The notes under the pieces: model-generated | The model's input: only the letters and a program-made list of their open reading frames with translations | Told to the model about the DNA's origin: nothing | Databases searched by the model: none | From: Omphalotus guepiniiformis | Taxonomy: Eukaryota > Basidiomycota > Agaricomycetes > Agaricales > Omphalotaceae | Assembly: GCA_028554645.1 (NCBI GenBank) | Contig: JAQOOI010000021.1 | Coordinates: 1,612,001 to 1,676,000 of the forward strand | Length of the DNA stretch: 64,000 bases | Reading direction: 5' to 3' | Made by a program: the position numbers and the translations under genes | Shown: one piece after another, positions 60,242 through 64,000 of the stretch | Layout of the letters: every line of letters starts with the position of its first letter | Position numbering within the stretch: the first letter of the stretch is position 1

Positions 60242-61581
60242 ATGGCCGATCTTCCCAATACATTCAGTTCTCCGAACAATTTGTTCTCTACTACTGATAA
60301 TCCCCCCGAAACGACCCACGAAGGGGTAGATATTCTTATAGCTCCTCATCATGCACCATCAGTAGCAAAGGAGTTAATCTCAACTGCCCGTGCACTTGTC
60401 AATCCTCGTGGCAAAGGAATCTATGCTACCGATGAGTCTCCAGATGTGATAGAAGCAGCACTTTTAGCTGCTTCCGATGTCCAAGATCAAGTGTTCACCG
60501 ATGATGAAAAGAAATCTAGGCGATTGAATTGGAGGAAAGATGCCTACGAGTCTCTTTCGAGCGGTTAGCCTATCTGTGCATCTTTACGACGCGCTCTCAT
60601 ATTGCGTTACAGAGTACCTGTCCGGAGTTATCTTATACCCTGAAACTCTACTTGACTTCAAACTTGGTCCAATTCTTTCAAGTAAAAACATCATTCTAGG
60701 CGTGCGCGCGAATGGTGAACTTGCGCCATTCCCAGCATCTCCTTTTGAGTTTATTGTGCAGGGCATTGACGATCTTCTCCCGAGGATGCAGGCTGCTCGT
60801 GCTGCAGGGGCTAGATTTTCGAAATACCGCACACCAGTTTCCTGTACTAGTCCTGCTTTGGACCTGCCATCTCAAGTTTCTCTTGAGGTACAGGCAGAGA
60901 CTCTGGCTCTTTTTGCATCTATCAGTCAGCAGGCTGGTCTCGTCCCCGTTGTTGAGCCCGATGTAGAGTTTTATGCGGATGCGGACCTTCATCGAAGTGT
61001 GGAAATTCACATCAAGGTTATCAGAATGATATATGCTCGGTGTCTTGAGCATGGTGTTCTGTTAGAGGGTACGTATTTTTATCATCTCATTGGTTTCTGA
61101 TAGACTATGATTCATCCGTCAATGCGTCACCACAGGAACTCTCATCAAACCCTCGTTTCCTCAGCCTGGTATGAAGCATCCTTCTCGAGAATCCATCACG
61201 TCGAAGGAAATTGCTCTTGCCGCGGCTACAGTAATTGCCAATTCCGTGCCTACTTCAGTTGCTGGCGTAGTATTTTTGTCAGGTCAGAGTTTCAATATAT
61301 ATATATTTTCTTTTCGAGTTCTGAATTTGATAAAAAAACTCGTAGGGGGCCTTCCTAGTTCTGTTGCAACGGCTCATCTCTCTGCGTTGAATGCGCTGGT
61401 GAATTCGTCTCCTCCGACGTCGCCATTCTCTCGCTTGCCTCCGCTTTCGTTCTCGTATGGACGCGCAGTGCAAGGACAGCCAATGAAGCATTGGGTGCGT
61501 GGAGAAATAGACCAGATGAGAGACGCCTTTGCTCAGTCATCCAGAGCATGCTGGAAGGCTGCACAAGGCCAAGTACTCTGA
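60242..61581 (+). CDS. Class I fructose-bisphosphate aldolase
   Basis: Schiff-base aldolase cleaving fructose 1,6-bisphosphate to DHAP and glyceraldehyde 3-phosphate. Exons 60242-60563, 60613-61068, 61136-61282 and 61346-61581 give 386 residues. Class I hallmarks in order: ARALVNPRGKGIYATDES (substrate Asp), YLSGVILYPETLLDF, RFSKYRTPVS (active-site Lys), LVPVVEPDVEF (Glu), EGTLIKPSFPQPG with the Schiff-base Lys formed across the 61069-61135 intron, VVFLSGGLPSS, and FSYGRAVQ (phosphate-binding region). The N-terminus is extended by about 40 residues relative to animal enzymes. The C-terminus ends GQVL, without the long flexible tail ending in Tyr that contributes to catalysis in vertebrate enzymes. 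Fungi usually rely on the unrelated class II (zinc) enzyme, so this may be an additional or transferred isozyme. It is convergent with PDX3. Confidence 0.93.
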
Positions 61582-61872
61582 ATGTGGTGGCTAGGCAACC
61601 ATTTCATTCAGAGATTGAAGAAAGACAATAATTTTCAAATTGAACAGAAGCTTTCTGGAATGTAAATTAGTTGATGTATATTCTGATCCAACAAGCACTT
61701 TACGGTCATCATCTTCACACATAGCCATCTATGATGAGAATGTAAGTTTCCGGTAAATCCATGCACACACAAAGCGCTTCTACATTAGCAGAACGATTAA
61801 AGGGCTGAATGGTCGTAATCATCAGTACATAGGTCATCTTATTTGCGTATCCAGGGGTAGTACAGACCAATA
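61582..61872. other. Convergent 3' UTR region
   Basis: Short AT-rich spacer between the convergent aldolase and pyridoxamine-phosphate oxidase genes. I see nothing else. Confidence 0.4.
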
Positions 61873-62716
61873 TCAAGGTGCCAGTCTTTCAATCTTCCAG
61901 CTGGGCTTTCCATCAGGAGAACCTTCGTCTCGAAGATAACGGACACGATCATGTAAACGGGATGGTTTGCCACACCAGAACTCGACTTCACTAAAGACCA
62001 GAGTATCAGCCTGAGATCGTTGTGAGTGGTAAGCTAAACAACTTTGGTATTACCCTCCAGCCGCCCCAGAAGTCAGGTAAGGGAACACTCCCAGACTCGT
62101 CCATGTGCGCCTTGAAACGATCCTCGTACTTCTTCAGCCGGGAGCTCAGTTCCCCCTCTGCTACCACAGTGCTCTGCTTACTTGCCCAGGCGCCGAGTTG
62201 GCTTCCTACTGGACGGGATTTAAAATAATCATCGCTTTCTTGACGACTGATCTTCTCGACCTTCCCGACAATCCGTACGGATTTGTGTATCTCCCTCCAG
62301 TAGAAAACAAGAGCGACATGTGGGTTCGCAAGAAGCTCCTGAGATTTACGAGAGGTGTAATTAGTGAAAAACACAAAACCGCGGGAATCGAGTTGCTTGA
62401 ATAGAACTGTGCGAGCAGATGGAATGCCATTTGGAGTAGCAGTACAGACGGTCATCGCTTCAGGTTCGTGAACATTTCCGCCCTCTACAACTTCTTTGAA
62501 CCAAGCATGGAATTGGTCTAAAGGAGACGGGCAAACAGACGAAGGAGAGAGAGCATCCGTCGTCCTGTATTGCTCGTGAGGGAGAACCTGAAGTTTCTCG
62601 GGGCTAGGCTCAGATATAATCACATCCATTGAGAGAAACCTTGAGCGCGTAGAACACAAACTCTGAGCGAGGAACTGAGTGCGCCGAGCAAAGTACGGTA
62701 GCAGGCTGGAGAGCAT
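61873..62716 (-). CDS. PDX3: Pyridoxamine 5'-phosphate oxidase
   Basis: FMN enzyme that oxidises pyridoxamine/pyridoxine 5'-phosphate to pyridoxal 5'-phosphate (vitamin B6 salvage). The main exon carries [37 protein letters not shown] and [20 protein letters not shown] (FMN/substrate binding), [19 protein letters not shown] and [19 protein letters not shown]. It then reads [13 protein letters not shown] into an intron near 62030. The last exon gives [20 protein letters not shown] and [15 protein letters not shown], the conserved C-terminal Arg-x-His/R-DR region, with TGA at 61873-61875. The ATG at 62716 adds [20 protein letters not shown], an Arg-containing presequence-like leader that may target mitochondria; an internal ATG at 62629 (MDVIISEP) would give a cytosolic form, so dual localisation is possible. 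Confidence 0.94.
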
Positions 62717-64000
62717 TGTAGTGATGTGCCGATCTTGGACCCATATCGATTGGTTATGTAAGCATTGCAATATGGACAGAAATTTTGACGTGCTTCTGTT
62801 TAAAATTATAATAATACTCAGTACTGTATACTGTACATATTGATAGTTTGAATTTTTGACTGTGGCAAAGGAAGTTCCAGTATGTATGTAACTCGTATGG
62901 TTATGTCATGAATTTTCTCCTGACAGTGATTGAAGTACACATGGAACATCCTATAATAAATGACCGGACCTGAGAGGCGCTTTTCAGATGGAACAAACAG
63001 ACAACTCACACAGCCAATATGCAATATAGCACCTTCAATGCGCGGCGAAGATTGTCAGCTGCGCCGCCATGTAGCCTGAGGCTGGAGGACTTTTCTCTGC
63101 TATGTTTGGCGGCCAGCCGACTCGGATGATCAATATTTCCAACCCATGTATTTAACGTCCAGGGGAACCTGAGGGGAACCAGGATATTCCGGCAACACAC
63201 GAGGGAAAGCGAAGATACATAGCACTATAGTCAAGCTGCAGGCTGCTGCCTGCTCAGTGCTGCTGCACATACAGCTGTGTGTTAGCCATGTGCTCAATCA
63301 TATGGGCTGGCAGTAAAGTCGCGTAGATTAAGGACCTTCAATGACCTGCAAAAGTGTGTTGAGGATTCGACAAAAGGTTACATATTCCTGAGCCAGTGGT
63401 GAAAGTAAGATTAATATCGAAATACTATGTATGAGTTGTATAAGCGACAACTACATGGATCCGAGTCTGCTCTCAATACCGATTCCTATGAATACTCTCA
63501 TAGAAAGATGATCAAAACATCATTGAGTTGAATCCGGCCCCGGAAGGGCTTCTATTACTAACCTCTTACATCTACCCCATAGACAGAGTTCTTGGTGTAG
63601 TACAGCCTGCAGCTCAGAATGCGCTCGCAGGTTGCTCACAAGAGTGACTTGATAAAACTACCCATTGATTTTGAACGCGGGGTTCGGATGGATTCGTCGA
63701 ACTAGTACTAAAACTTGATCAGTTCCACTGTGGGCGCTTGAAAGAAATAAGAGATTAATATTATAATATATGAATGCATTTTTCGTATCCTCCAAGGCGT
63801 CAGAAATCAGATATTTCCTTTCATATTGCAGAATTCCTAGGTAGCCAAGGCGCAAGGGAAAAGCAGGTGAACTAAAGGAAAAATCCTATTCGGCGACTAA
63901 AAGGAGAAAGGCCAGATCTAAGATGTCATGGTCACAGTTACAGGGCTACTATGTATATCATCCCTTTTTTCCATCACCCCCATCCCTTCCTTCCATTAAA
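62717..64000. other. Right-edge region without supported gene
   Basis: Upstream DNA of PDX3 and unassigned sequence. Open frames are short (under 70 codons) and lack domains. A gene starting beyond the window cannot be excluded. Confidence 0.4.

Overview
The window looks like nuclear DNA of an agaricomycete-type basidiomycete. Genes are split by many short introns (about 45-65 bp), they lie close together on both strands in gene-rich blocks, and there are membrane families typical of mushroom-forming fungi (DUF6533 and DUF6534). No prokaryotic, organellar or viral genome organisation was seen. Coordinates below are CDS spans from start codon to stop codon. Exons were joined by eye from GT/AG sites, reading frame and family resemblance, so individual splice sites can be off.

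Layout. Bases 293-22493 form a compact housekeeping block: a two-TM Ser-rich protein, dipeptidyl-peptidase V, MRT4 and deoxyhypusine hydroxylase on a 92-bp divergent promoter, a DUF6534 membrane protein, a G-patch protein, a VWA protein, the mitochondrial Rho GTPase Gem1/Miro, an F-box protein and an SH3-RasGEF. Bases 22494-45368 are gene-poor. They hold only a DUF6533 membrane protein and an Ecl1-type zinc protein that I can support, plus palindromes, hairpins and decayed-looking fragments. Bases 45369-62716 are gene-rich again: an OGFr-domain protein, a GSKIP-domain protein, a complete short LTR retrotransposon, a small unknown gene, VPS45, ERV46, a coiled-coil protein, an FKBP12-type prolyl isomerase, a small predicted mitochondrial membrane protein, a class I fructose-bisphosphate aldolase and pyridoxamine-phosphate oxidase. 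Nothing is supported from 62717 to the right edge.

Functional links are local rather than one pathway. MRT4 (60S assembly) and DOHH (eIF5A hypusination) share a promoter region, and VPS45 and ERV46 (vesicle fusion and ER-Golgi cargo) are co-oriented neighbours. The clearest mobile feature is a gag-only Copia-like element with 208-bp LTRs that look identical, TG...CA ends and a perfect 5-bp target duplication, which implies a recent non-autonomous insertion. Other points worth checking are an FKBP gene whose first coding exon is exactly the ATG and whose next intron uses a GC donor, a class I aldolase in a fungus, and two small intron-containing genes that automatic annotation could miss. I did not find an obviously new multi-gene system.
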